Assembly: GCF_014207605.1 (NCBI RefSeq)
Contig: NZ_JACHHI010000002.1
Coordinates: 139,005-203,004, forward strand
From: Negativicoccus succinicivorans
GTDB taxonomy: Bacteria; Bacillota; Negativicutes; Veillonellales; Negativicoccaceae
DNA: 64,000 nucleotides
Direction: 5' to 3'
A program made the translations under genes and the position numbers. Each line of letters opens with the position of its first letter. Position 1 is the stretch's first letter. Shown here piece by piece: positions 52,205-60,577 of the stretch. The notes under the pieces were generated by a model, which saw only the letters and a program-made list of their open reading frames with translations, made no database searches and had not been told where the DNA came from.

Positions 52205-52362
52205 CGCAACCTAAAAAATATTTACCGAATGGGATGGGGATCGCGCTCGGCATGGGGCTCGGGTTTATCTTGGGGTACGTACTCGATGAAGTCGTGTGGG
52301 GACTCGCGATCGGGATTTTTATCGGCACGTGGGTGGATTATTTCGCGCAGCGGAGGCGATGA
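52201..52362 (+). CDS. Small glycine-zipper membrane protein 1
   Basis: 53 residues with two hydrophobic helices built on GxxxG spacing (GMGIALGMGLGFILG and GLAIGIFIGTW), a central acidic turn (LDEVVW) and a basic end (QRRR). GGGAGATGG precedes the ATG. First of three adjacent small genes with the same layout. Function unknown; such glycine zippers usually drive helix packing or oligomerisation in the membrane. Confidence 0.7.
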   Translation: MTQPKKYLPNGMGIALGMGLGFILGYVLDEVVWGLAIGIFIGTWVDYFAQRRR

Positions 52363-52365
52363 GGT

Positions 52366-52548
52366 ATGGCGCAACGCAAACGACCGCGCAGACTGTACCA
52401 CAATTATCCGTTCGGCGTCGCGCTGGCGGCTTGCATTGGTGCGGGGCTTATTTTGGGCACCTTTTTTGACCAAATCAGCTGGGGCGCGTTCATCGGCGTG
52501 GTGATCGGTTCTTCGATCGAATTGTATCTGATGATGACGCGGGCGTAG
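52366..52548 (+). CDS. Small glycine-zipper membrane protein 2
   Basis: 60 residues: a basic start (MAQRKRPRRL), helix 1 (VALAACIGAGLILGTFF), turn DQISWG, helix 2 (AFIGVVIGSSIELYLMM). It aligns in layout with its neighbour 4 bases upstream, so the two are translationally linked; GGAGGCGATGAGG gives the ribosome site. Function unknown. Confidence 0.7.
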   Translation: MAQRKRPRRLYHNYPFGVALAACIGAGLILGTFFDQISWGAFIGVVIGSSIELYLMMTRA

Positions 52549-52556
52549 GAGGTCCT

Positions 52557-52760
52557 ATGAGCGAAGCTAAACAACCGCAGAACGAAACGCCAAATGAACC
52601 GCAAAATGAAAAGGGCGCGGGCGCGTATATTGGCACCGGCATGGTGTTCGGTCTGATCATCGGCGCGGGCATGGGCGATTTGTCGCAGGGCATGTTGATC
52701 GGTATGGCGCTGGGCGCGGCGGCCGCGTTTCAAGGTAAGTTCGGTAAGCGCATGAAATAA
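52557..52760 (+). CDS. Small glycine-zipper membrane protein 3
   Basis: 67 residues. A hydrophilic Pro/Asn/Glu-rich N-terminus (about 1-22) precedes helix 1 (YIGTGMVFGLIIGAGMG), turn DLSQG and helix 2 (MLIGMALGAAAAF), then a basic end. Eight bases after protein 2, GGAGG upstream. Same operon as 1 and 2; a relative at 53062 has its own promoter. Confidence 0.7.
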   Translation: MSEAKQPQNETPNEPQNEKGAGAYIGTGMVFGLIIGAGMGDLSQGMLIGMALGAAAAFQGKFGKRMK

Positions 52761-52795
52761 AAAAAACGCGAGAAGCGCGTTGCATTTTGCATGGG

Positions 52796-52922
52796 CGGTC
52801 CATACTACGGCAGGTTTTCGGTGTAGCGCGACAGACGGTCGACAGGCGACGCGAATTTTGCGGCGCGGCAGTATGGAGCTCGTATTTCATATCGGAAAAA
52901 AAGCGGCGTGGCCGCTTTTTTT
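52796..52922 (+). ncRNA. Candidate small RNA with terminator
   Basis: The 300-bp gap between glycine-zipper genes 3 and 4 holds a GC-rich block in which CCATACT (52800-52806) can pair AGTATGG (52870-52876), followed by a very strong terminator AAGCGGC / GCCGCTT with A7/T7 flanks (52894-52922). A weak promoter (TTGCAT, 17 bp, TACTAC) lies at 52780. It could equally be the 3' UTR of the upstream operon. Confidence 0.35.
52894..52922 (+). terminator. Terminator between glycine-zipper genes 3 and 4
   Basis: AAAAAAAGCGGC / GCCGCTTTTTTT with a GTG loop. Confidence 0.9.
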
Positions 52923-52977
52923 GCGCGCGAAAACAGGTGAAAAGAATACGCGTTTCGTCAAGGGAATAAGAAAAAAC

Positions 52978-53006
52978 TTGACGTTTGCGGCGATTTGTAT
53001 TAGCAT
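52978..53006 (+). promoter_or_regulatory. Promoter of glycine-zipper gene 4
   Basis: TTGACG, 17-bp spacer, TAGCAT. Confidence 0.6.
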
Positions 53007-53061
53007 AGCGTCAACATATAAATTTTTTATATAAGTTAAATACATCCGAGGAGGTGGCAAG

Positions 53062-53283
53062 ATGCAAGACAATCATCATGAACACGCGGAACCGATCGTT
53101 CATTACGGCTCCGGCTTAACCATGGGACTTTGCGTTGGCGCGGCGGTAGGTGCCGGCCTGAAAGACTTCGCCACCGGAATGGGTATCGGCTTGGCTTTGG
53201 GCGTCGTGATCGAAGGGTTCAATTTCATGGATGAACCGCAAGAGAAAACGGTCGATTCCGCGCCCGCGATGCTCCGCAAATAA
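53062..53283 (+). CDS. Small glycine-zipper membrane protein 4
   Basis: 73 residues. A His-rich start (MQDNHHEHAEPIVHYGSG) precedes helix 1 (LTMGLCVGAAVGAGL), turn KDFATG and helix 2 (MGIGLALGVVIEGFNFM), then an acidic tail. It shares the G-zipper/turn/G-zipper layout of proteins 1-3 and is closest to protein 3. GAGGAGGTGG precedes the ATG. Own promoter and terminator. The His cluster could bind metal; untested. Confidence 0.72.
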   Translation: MQDNHHEHAEPIVHYGSGLTMGLCVGAAVGAGLKDFATGMGIGLALGVVIEGFNFMDEPQEKTVDSAPAMLRK

Positions 53284-53312
53284 AAAAGCCGTCGTCCGAC
53301 GGTCTTTTTTTA
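53284..53312 (+). terminator. Terminator after glycine-zipper gene 4
   Basis: CCGTCG / CGACGG stem with A- and T-runs. Confidence 0.8.
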
Positions 53313-53379
53313 TGCGTGAAATGGCGCGCGAGCCATTCGCACGATAAATGTATAAAAAGTAAAACTGAAAGGTGAGAAG

Positions 53380-54462
53380 ATGAAAGAGAGATATGTTTGG
53401 TTAATTTCCGCCGGCCACGCGTTTACGGATTTAAGTCAGGGGGCGCTGCCGGCGTTGTTGCCGTTTTTGATCGTCGCGCATGATTTGAGTTACGCGGCCG
53501 CGGCGGGATTGGTGTTCGCGGCGAATTTTTTGTCGTCGATTTTGCAGCCGCTGTTCGGTTGGATGTCGGACAAATATTCATGGCATTGGATGATGCCCGC
53601 GGGCGTGTTGCTTTCGGGCGGCGCGATGGCGCTGATCGGCGTGTTGGATTCGTATTGGTGGATCTTTTTCGCGGTGGCGTTGAGCGGCGTGGGGGTGTCG
53701 GCGTTTCACCCGGAGGCGGCGCGCTTGGCGAATTACGCGGCGGGAGAACGCAAGGGCCGCGGGATCGGTATTTTTTCGGTGGGCGGGAATGTCGGCTTCG
53801 CGCTCGGTCCGGTGATCGCGACGGCCTCGGTGTTGACCTTCGGTTTGCCGGGCACGTTGGTGATGGCGGTGTTGGGCGTTTTGATGGCGCTCGGCTTGTG
53901 GCGCGAGCAGGGGACGTTTCGCATGCTGGCGGCGTTGCCGGCGCATCATGGCGCGGCGCATGAGGAATGGCACGACGATTGGCCTTCCTTCGGTAAGTTG
54001 ACGCTGGGCATTTTCGCGCGCGCCGTGATGTTTTTCGGTTTGAATACGTTTTTGCCGCTGTACTTTTTACATGTGTTAGGCGAATCGGAGGCGCTGAGCT
54101 CGGCGACGCTGACGATTTTCTTCACCGCGGGCGCGGTGGCGACATTGGTCGGCGGGCAAATGGGCGATCGCTACGGGCATTTGAAAATTATCCGCCGGGG
54201 ATTTTTAGGATTTGTGCCGATTTTATTTATCTTTTTGCAAATGACTTCGACGCCGCTCGCGCTGGCGATGCTGGTGCCGGTCGGTCTGTTCCTGTTCGCG
54301 CCGTACAGTCTGATGGTGCTTTTGGGGCAGGAATATTTGCCGCGGCAGATCGGTTTCGCGGCGGGCGTGACGCTCGGTTTGGGTACGACGATCGGCGGTA
54401 TTATCGTGCCGCTTTTGGGCATGTTGGCGGATCGTTACGGGATTATGCCGCGATGTACGTGA
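53380..54462 (+). CDS. MFS transporter (Fsr-like), 3' frameshift
   Basis: 360 residues in frame; eleven to twelve transmembrane helices of the MFS fold, N-terminus AGHAFTDLSQGALPALLPFL, resembling fosmidomycin-resistance (Fsr) exporters. Near 54439 a GGG run followed by ATTATG shifts frame; reading one base differently restores DYAAMYVIAAVGVMAALVVR and ends at TAG 54573-54575. The frame as given loses the last helix. Either a sequencing error, a phase-variable G tract or a recent mutation. GC is higher than average. Substrate unknown. Confidence 0.8.
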   Translation: MKERYVWLISAGHAFTDLSQGALPALLPFLIVAHDLSYAAAAGLVFAANFLSSILQPLFGWMSDKYSWHWMMPAGVLLSGGAMALIGVLDSYWWIFFAVALSGVGVSAFHPEAARLANYAAGERKGRGIGIFSVGGNVGFALGPVIATASVLTFGLPGTLVMAVLGVLMALGLWREQGTFRMLAALPAHHGAAHEEWHDDWPSFGKLTLGIFARAVMFFGLNTFLPLYFLHVLGESEALSSATLTIFFTAGAVATLVGGQMGDRYGHLKIIRRGFLGFVPILFIFLQMTSTPLALAMLVPVGLFLFAPYSLMVLLGQEYLPRQIGFAAGVTLGLGTTIGGIIVPLLGMLADRYGIMPRCT

Positions 54463-54585
54463 TCGCGGCGGTCGGCGTCATGGCGGCGCTGGTCGTGCGT
54501 TGGTTGCCTGACCCCGCGGCGCGTCAGCAAGTCTTGCGCGCGCGCAAAAGTGAGACGGCAAGCGACGCGGCATAGCGGGGAATGG

Positions 54586-54591
54586 TATAAT
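54586..54591 (+). promoter_or_regulatory. -10 box of the DIP1984-family gene
   Basis: TGGTATAAT, no convincing -35; 33 bp before the start codon. Confidence 0.4.
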
Positions 54592-54623
54592 GAAGAAAAG
54601 ACGTTACGAAGGAAGGAGCTATT

Positions 54624-55079
54624 ATGAAACTTGCCGAAGCGCTGATTACGCGCAAGGAAATGTATCGCAAATTGAGTCAGCTCGCGGAGCGAATTCAAAA
54701 AAATATTATTGTTCAGGATGGTGACGAACCGGTCGAAGATCCGAATGCGCTGATGCCGGAGTTGGAGACGCTTTCCCAAGCGATTACCGAGCTGGTGCAG
54801 CGCATCAACGCGACCAACGCGTCGACGCGGTTAGAAAACGGCATGACGATCGCGCAGGCGTTGGCGAAACGCGATGAATTGATTCGCTTGGCGGGCTTTT
54901 TCCGCTCGTTCGCCGATATGGGCCGCGAAGGTCAGGTGGAACGCTACTCCAAATCGGAAATCAAACGGGTGTGCACGATTGATGTCGCCGCGACGGAACA
55001 CAAGGCGGACGCGCTCGCGAAAGACGCCAGAGAGTTGGATATGGCGATCCAGGCGCTGAACTGGCAAGTCGAGTTATAA
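54624..55079 (+). CDS. DIP1984-family protein
   Basis: 151 residues, helical, starting MKLAEALITRKEMYRKLSQL, with NGMTIAQALAKRDELIRLAG in the middle. This matches the DIP1984 family of uncharacterised bacterial proteins, often encoded near restriction or prophage genes. AAGGAGC lies 8 bases before the ATG. No membrane segment or catalytic motif is visible. It stands alone between the MFS gene and a possible small RNA. Confidence 0.8.
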   Translation: MKLAEALITRKEMYRKLSQLAERIQKNIIVQDGDEPVEDPNALMPELETLSQAITELVQRINATNASTRLENGMTIAQALAKRDELIRLAGFFRSFADMGREGQVERYSKSEIKRVCTIDVAATEHKADALAKDARELDMAIQALNWQVEL

Positions 55080-55086
55080 TTTTTTC

Positions 55087-55268
55087 GGTAATTGTCGAAA
55101 GGCGAGTTCAACCACTTACATAGCAGACTGATCCCACTGTCATTTCAAAGTAACGGGATTTCATGATGCTGACATGAGTAAAGTGACAACTTACGTTGAC
55201 TACCGACGAACTGATTTCGACAATGGGTGGGAACGGGGTGACCGCCGCGCGATGCGCGGCGGTCTTTT
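55087..55268 (+). ncRNA. Candidate structured small RNA, ~180 nt
   Basis: A TATAAT box overlaps the preceding stop (55075-55080). From 55092, TTGTCGAAA pairs TTTCGACAA (55215-55223), and AGTTC (55105) pairs GAACT (55208) inside it; ATCCC (55131) pairs GGGAT (55155). TGTCA (55139) has two alternative partners (55170, 55184). A strong terminator with an 11-bp stem follows (55240-55264, TTTT). No plus-strand gene lies downstream. A rod-like 6S-type RNA is possible but unproven. Confidence 0.5.
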
Positions 55269-55351
55269 ATTATGCGCGAAAAAAGCAACGCCCGCGGCTG
55301 TCATGCTTGCTGTCTGTTGTCCGCGCGGAAAATTCCCCCGTTTTGTCCAAG

Positions 55352-55375
55352 AAAAAAGCTCCCTTACGGGAGCTT
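55352..55375 (-). terminator. Terminator of the minus-strand lysR/membrane-protein operon
   Basis: AAGCTCCC / GGGAGCTT with a 4-base loop; read on the minus strand it ends in six Ts. Confidence 0.85.
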
Positions 55376-55709
55376 ATTTTACTTTCTCATCAATATCCCA
55401 ACGGTTGGTCGTGGTCCGCCAGTCGAGATCCGCCTGATCGGCTTGCAACTGATACACTTTGACATCCAGCGTGCGCAAGTGTGCGGTGTGATCATTGACG
55501 ATGAATTCCAAATTGGTAAGGCGCGCGGGCCCTGTTTGCGACAGTTCATTGACGCGCGCGGTGAGCACTTCGATGCGTTCGTTTTGGATGCTCACGATGT
55601 AGCCGAGCGCGAGCGCCAACAGCACCAGCCAAGTGACGGGGCGGCGCAACCACGGGCTTGCCTTGTGTCGCCAATCTTGCAGGCGACGGCGTAATGAGTA
55701 GGTAGTCAT
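55374..55709 (-). CDS. Single-pass membrane protein with coiled coil, unknown
   Basis: 111 residues: a basic N-terminus (MTTYSLRRRLQDWRHK), one transmembrane helix (about 23-43) and a C-terminal helical region rich in Asp/Gln (NERIEVLTARVNELSQ; VYQLQADQADLDW). The ATG lies 1 base after the lysR stop (TAAAATG), implying translational coupling; a longer frame into lysR is unsupported. Family not recognised. Confidence 0.6.
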   Translation of the reverse strand: MTTYSLRRRLQDWRHKASPWLRRPVTWLVLLALALGYIVSIQNERIEVLTARVNELSQTGPARLTNLEFIVNDHTAHLRTLDVKVYQLQADQADLDWRTTTNRWDIDEKVK

Positions 55710-55710
55710 T

Positions 55711-56613
55711 TTATTTAAGGGACGATTTAACGGTGACCTTTTGAATGTGATCCTGCGCGAAGTCGAGCCACAATTTCGCGGCGTGCGAGAGGTAGTGGCC
55801 TTTGCGCCAGATGACGTAAAGACGATGAATGATCGGTCGTCCCGCGAGCACGTGTACGGAAACATTGGGGTTATTATACGGGCAGAGACGTTTCGGCAAA
55901 AGCGCGATGCCCAAGCCGGCGCTGACGGTTTGAATCATGAGTTCGCGCTGACTGGTTTCAAAGACGATTTTCGGCGTAAAGTCCGCGGCTTTGCACTTCG
56001 CGATGATTTCATCATGCAAGTTGAAGTCATCGCGATAAAGAACGAAACCGTCGCTGGAGAGATCGGCGAGCGGAATATCGCCAGCGTCCGCGAGCGGGTG
56101 ATCCTTCGGCAACAGCACGCACACCGGATCTTCCAAAAGGAAGAAGGACTCGTAATCTTTTTTCGGTTCGGTGCAGATAATGCCGAGATCGGTCAAGCCT
56201 TCCTGCACGGCGATTTCCACTTTTTTGGAGCCGTATTCGTAGAGCTCGATGTCGATTTGCGGGTACATGCGTTTGAACGCGCCCAAAAGATGCGCGAATA
56301 CCTGCGCATCGGTAATCGGCGGCAAGCCGATATGAATGGAGCCCTGCTCGAGCTTGAATTCGTTTTCAAAGTCGTTTTTCAAATGTTCGAAAATAAAGAC
56401 GCTGCGTTTGGCATGGTTCAAAAAAATCGCTCCGGCGTCCGTCAACTCGACCGCTTTGGCGTTGCGCAAAAAGAGCACGACGCCGAGCTCTTCTTCCAGC
56501 GCTTTGATGGTGCGGCTGATGGCCGATTGCGAAATATGCAGATGCCGCGCGGCCTTGCTGAAGCTTTTCTGATGCGCGACTTCCGTGAAATATTTTAAAT
56601 GATGAAAATCCAT
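55711..56613 (-). CDS. LysR-family transcriptional regulator
   Basis: 300 residues. The winged helix contains FSKAARHLHISQSAISRTIKALEEEL (from about residue 18), followed by the two-lobed effector domain (GSIHIGLPPITD; ...GLGIALLPKRL). AGGAGGC precedes the ATG. It is divergent from the pyruvate:ferredoxin oxidoreductase gene across ~195 bp, the classical LTTR layout, so regulation of that gene is a reasonable inference. Effector unknown. Confidence 0.88.
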   Translation of the reverse strand: MDFHHLKYFTEVAHQKSFSKAARHLHISQSAISRTIKALEEELGVVLFLRNAKAVELTDAGAIFLNHAKRSVFIFEHLKNDFENEFKLEQGSIHIGLPPITDAQVFAHLLGAFKRMYPQIDIELYEYGSKKVEIAVQEGLTDLGIICTEPKKDYESFFLLEDPVCVLLPKDHPLADAGDIPLADLSSDGFVLYRDDFNLHDEIIAKCKAADFTPKIVFETSQRELMIQTVSAGLGIALLPKRLCPYNNPNVSVHVLAGRPIIHRLYVIWRKGHYLSHAAKLWLDFAQDHIQKVTVKSSLK

Positions 56614-56628
56614 GCTTGCCTCCTGCGG

Positions 56629-56657
56629 TTGTTGGTTTGAGTAGAATCGTCTATAAT
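56629..56657 (+). promoter_or_regulatory. Candidate promoter toward nifJ
   Basis: TTGTTG, 17-bp spacer, TATAAT within the divergent region; leader of ~145 nt. Confidence 0.45.
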
Positions 56658-56807
56658 TTCAGTAAACAATGGAAATGAAGCGGAAAGCGACATGTTCCAA
56701 AGCGCAAAATCAATTATATGTATGCGTTTTACTCATATCGTGACTTAATCTTACACTGTTTCGTCCCGATTGGCAAGATGAGTGGAGAACAGAAGGGTGG
56801 CATGGAC

Positions 56808-59800
56808 ATGAACTGGAAAACAATGGACGGCAACACGGCGGCGGCGCACGTTTCGTATTGCTTTACGGAAGTCGCGGGGATTTACCCGATCACGCCGAGT
56901 TCGCCGATGGCGGAGCTGGTCGATGATTGGGCGGCGAACGGGCGGAAAAACATGTTCGGTCGGCCGGTGAAAGTGGTCGAGATGCAGTCGGAAGGCGGCG
57001 CGGCGGGCATGCTGCACGGCTCTTTGCAGGCGGGCGCGCTGACCACGACATACACGGCTTCGCAGGGCCTTTTACTCATGATTCCGAATCTGTATAAAAT
57101 GGCGGGCGAATTGTTGCCGGCCGTACTGCACGTGGCGGCGCGGTCGCTCGCGGCGCACAGTTTGAGCATCTTCGGCGATCATCAGGACGTGATGGCCGCG
57201 CGGGCGACCGGTTGCGCGATGCTTTGCGAAGAAGGCGTGCAGGAAGTCATGGATCTGTCGGCGGTCGCGCATTTATCCGCGCTGGAGGGCAGTCTGCCGT
57301 TCATCAATTTCTTTGACGGTTTCCGCACCAGCCATGAAATCCAAAAAATTCAAGTGCTCGATGAGGAAGTGCTGGAGAGTCTGGTCAATCAGGACGCGCT
57401 CGCCGCGTTTCGGGCGCGGGCGTTGAGCCCGGATCGGCCGGTGACGCGCGGCACGGCGCAAAATCCGGATATTTATTTCCAAAATCGCGAAGCGTCCAAT
57501 CGCTACTACCAAGCGATTCCGGAAATCGTCGAGAAATACATGGGCAAGATTAATGAAATCACAGGCCGCGATTACCGACTTTTCAATTACTACGGCGCGC
57601 CCGACGCGGAACGTGTCGTGATCGGCATGGGATCCGTCTGCGATGTCGCTAAAGAAGCGGCGGATATGCTCCATGCCCGCGGTGAAAAAGTGGGCGTGGT
57701 CACGGTGCATCTCTACCGTCCGTTTTCGATCAAGCATTTGCTGGCGGCGATCCCCGCGTCGGTCAAAAAAATCGCGGTGCTGGATCGCACCAAAGAGCCG
57801 GGCGCGTTCGGCGAGCCGCTGTTTTTGGACGTGGCGGCGGCAGTCGCGCACGCGGGTCGCGCGATCCGCGTGGTCGGCGGTCGTTACGGCTTGAGCTCCA
57901 AAGACGTGCTGCCGGAAGATATTTTGGCGGCGTACCATAATTTGACGAAAGACGAACCGAAACACGGTTTTACGCTCGGCATCATCGATGACGTGACGGA
58001 ACTTTCGCTCGCGCGCGTCGCGGTCGAACAGGCGCAGAAAACGGAGCATATCGCCTGCAAATTCTGGGGCTTCGGCTCGGACGGCACGGTCGGCGCGAAC
58101 AAGAGCGCGATCAAAATCATCGGCGACAACACGGACATGTTCGCGCAGGCTTATTTCGCGTACGATTCCAAAAAATCCGGCGGCGTGACGATTTCCCATT
58201 TACGTTTCGGCAACACGCCCTTGCGCAAACCGTACCTCATTCGCAACGCGTCATTTATCGCCTGTCACCGTCAGGCGTATGTCTATGAATACGATTTACT
58301 GCGCGGTTTGAAAGAGGGCGGCACCTTCCTTTTGAACTGCACATGGACGCCGGAAGAAATCGAGGCGAAACTGCCGGCGCTCCTGAAACGCAAACTCGCC
58401 AAGCAACACGCGAAATTTTACATCATGGACGCGGCGACGATCGCGCGCGAGATCGGTTTGGGCGGTCGCATCAACATGCTGATGCAGGCGGCGTTCTTCG
58501 CGCTGACGAAAGTCATTCCGGTGGAGGACGCGGTCCGTCATCTGAAAGATTCCGTCGTGAAAAGTTACGGTCACAAGGGCGATGATATCGTCGCGATGAA
58601 CTTTGAAGCGATTGACCGCGGCGTCGCCGCGCCGATTGAAATCCCCGTGCCCGACGCGTGGCGGCACGCCGTGGAAGACACGCCCGCGCAAGCCGCCGCG
58701 AAACAACAGCGGCCGCGCTTTATCTGCGAGGTTTGCGACGTGATGAACCGACAGGCGGGCGACGACTTGCCGGTGTCGACCTTCATTGATCGCGCCGACG
58801 GCACCTTCCCGGTCGGCACGAGCCAATACGAAAAACGCGCGACCGCCACGATGGTGCCGGAGTGGATTCCGGAACGCTGCATCCAATGTAACCAGTGCGC
58901 CTTCGTTTGCCCGCACGCGACGATTCGTCCGATTTTAACCACGGAAGAAGAAGCGGAAGCCGCGCCGGAAGGCTTCATCGTGCGTGACGCGGTCGGCGCC
59001 AACGGCATGAAGTTCCGCATCGTCATCTCGCAGGAAGACTGCTACGGCTGCGGCAACTGCGTCGACGTTTGCCCCGCCAAAGGCAAAGCGCTCGTCATGA
59101 AACCGATCGAAGAAGAAATCGACAAACAACCCTTGTGGGATTACGCGATGAGCTTGCCGCAAAAACCGAACCCGATGAAAAAAGAAACGGTCAAAGGCAG
59201 TCAGTTCGAGCCGACGTATTTTGAATTTTCCGGCGCCTGCTCGGGTTGCGGCGAAACGCCGTACATTAAACTCGTCACGCAACTCTTCGGGGATCGCATG
59301 CTGATCGCGAACGCCACCGGCTGTTCCAGCATTTACGGCGCCAGCGCGCCGTCGATGCCGTACACGACCAACCAAGACGGCAACGGTCCGGCGTGGGCGA
59401 ACTCGCTCTTTGAAGACAACGCGGAATTCGGTCTCGGCATGTTCGCCGGCAACGACACCATCCGTGAACGTCTGCGCACGATCGTGGATGATTTCTGTCC
59501 GGCGATCAACGATCCGGAACTGTGCGAAGCGCTCGAAGACTGGAGCGCTCATTACATGGAAAGTAAAGGCACGCGCGAACGGGCGGACCGCGTCATCGCG
59601 CTCTTGGACGCGCGGGACGACACCAACCCCTATGTGCAAAAATTGCGCTCGTATCGCGACTTCTTCCTCAAACGTTCGCAATGGATTTTCGGCGGCGACG
59701 GCTGGGCCTATGATATCGGCTTCGGCGGTTTGGATCACGTGCTCGCGTCGGGCAATGACGTAAATGTGCTCGTGCTCGATACGGAAGTCTACTCCAACAC

Positions 59801-60470
59801 CGGCGGTCAGTCGTCGAAAGCGACGCCGACGGCGGCGATCGCCAAATTCTCCGCGGGCGGCAAGACATCGCGGAAAAAAGATCTCGGCATGATGGCGATG
59901 AGCTACGGTTACATTTACGTGGCGCAAATCGCGATGGGCGCGAACCGCAATCAAGCGTTGAAAGCGATCGCGGAGGCGGAAGCCTACCCCGGACCGTCAT
60001 TGGTCATCGCGTACTCGCCCTGCATCGCGCACGGCTTGAAAGCCGGCATGGGCATGACGCAGGAAGAATCACGGCGCGCGGTGTCGTGCGGCTACTGGTG
60101 CAACTACCGTTTCGACCCGAGCCGGATCAAAAAAGGACTGAACCCGATGCAGATCGATTCGCGCGAACCGACCGAAAATTTCTGCGACTTCCTGATGGGC
60201 GAAGTGCGTTTCTCGGCGCTGGAAAAACTTTTCCCGGAAAAAGCGCAGGAACTCTTCGCGAAAACCGAACTCGACGCGCGGATTCGTCGGCGCAGCTATT
60301 TGCGCTTGAAAGAATCTTGGGCGACCAACCTCGAAGAGGAAAAAGCGCGACTCGCGGACGCCGTGCAGCAGACGCACAAGCCGACGGATGAAATTCAATA
60401 TGAGGTGGAAAAAAACACTTCCGCTAAAGCACGCGCGGAAAAAGTCAACGCCATCACGGATAAAATTTGA
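56808..60470 (+). CDS. nifJ: Pyruvate:ferredoxin (flavodoxin) oxidoreductase
   Basis: 1220 residues, single-chain PFOR. Order: pyrimidine-binding domain (YPITPSSPMAELVDDW near 22), transketolase-like domain, gamma domain, ferredoxin-type domain with two 4Fe-4S motifs (CIQCNQCAFVCPHA and CYGCGNCVDVCPAKG), and a TPP domain with GDGWAYDIGFGGLDHVLASG and a proximal cluster including CSGCGETPYI. It converts pyruvate and CoA to acetyl-CoA, CO2 and reduced ferredoxin, central in anaerobes. AAGGGTGG fits the ATG at 56808; the frame runs 90 bases further upstream without support. Confidence 0.95.
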   Translation: MNWKTMDGNTAAAHVSYCFTEVAGIYPITPSSPMAELVDDWAANGRKNMFGRPVKVVEMQSEGGAAGMLHGSLQAGALTTTYTASQGLLLMIPNLYKMAGELLPAVLHVAARSLAAHSLSIFGDHQDVMAARATGCAMLCEEGVQEVMDLSAVAHLSALEGSLPFINFFDGFRTSHEIQKIQVLDEEVLESLVNQDALAAFRARALSPDRPVTRGTAQNPDIYFQNREASNRYYQAIPEIVEKYMGKINEITGRDYRLFNYYGAPDAERVVIGMGSVCDVAKEAADMLHARGEKVGVVTVHLYRPFSIKHLLAAIPASVKKIAVLDRTKEPGAFGEPLFLDVAAAVAHAGRAIRVVGGRYGLSSKDVLPEDILAAYHNLTKDEPKHGFTLGIIDDVTELSLARVAVEQAQKTEHIACKFWGFGSDGTVGANKSAIKIIGDNTDMFAQAYFAYDSKKSGGVTISHLRFGNTPLRKPYLIRNASFIACHRQAYVYEYDLLRGLKEGGTFLLNCTWTPEEIEAKLPALLKRKLAKQHAKFYIMDAATIAREIGLGGRINMLMQAAFFALTKVIPVEDAVRHLKDSVVKSYGHKGDDIVAMNFEAIDRGVAAPIEIPVPDAWRHAVEDTPAQAAAKQQRPRFICEVCDVMNRQAGDDLPVSTFIDRADGTFPVGTSQYEKRATATMVPEWIPERCIQCNQCAFVCPHATIRPILTTEEEAEAAPEGFIVRDAVGANGMKFRIVISQEDCYGCGNCVDVCPAKGKALVMKPIEEEIDKQPLWDYAMSLPQKPNPMKKETVKGSQFEPTYFEFSGACSGCGETPYIKLVTQLFGDRMLIANATGCSSIYGASAPSMPYTTNQDGNGPAWANSLFEDNAEFGLGMFAGNDTIRERLRTIVDDFCPAINDPELCEALEDWSAHYMESKGTRERADRVIALLDARDDTNPYVQKLRSYRDFFLKRSQWIFGGDGWAYDIGFGGLDHVLASGNDVNVLVLDTEVYSNTGGQSSKATPTAAIAKFSAGGKTSRKKDLGMMAMSYGYIYVAQIAMGANRNQALKAIAEAEAYPGPSLVIAYSPCIAHGLKAGMGMTQEESRRAVSCGYWCNYRFDPSRIKKGLNPMQIDSREPTENFCDFLMGEVRFSALEKLFPEKAQELFAKTELDARIRRRSYLRLKESWATNLEEEKARLADAVQQTHKPTDEIQYEVEKNTSAKARAEKVNAITDKI

Positions 60471-60530
60471 ATGCTTACAACAAAAAAGACCGCCGCGGCG
60501 CAAGCGTAAGCGAAGGCAACGCAACGGAGC

Positions 60531-60560
60531 AAAAAAGGAGCTCGTACGAGCTCCTTTTTT
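60531..60560. terminator. Bidirectional terminator between nifJ and GT25 gene
   Basis: A6, self-complementary GGAGCTCG/CGAGCTCC, T6. Confidence 0.92.
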
Positions 60561-60577
60561 GCAGGTTAATTGGTCTG

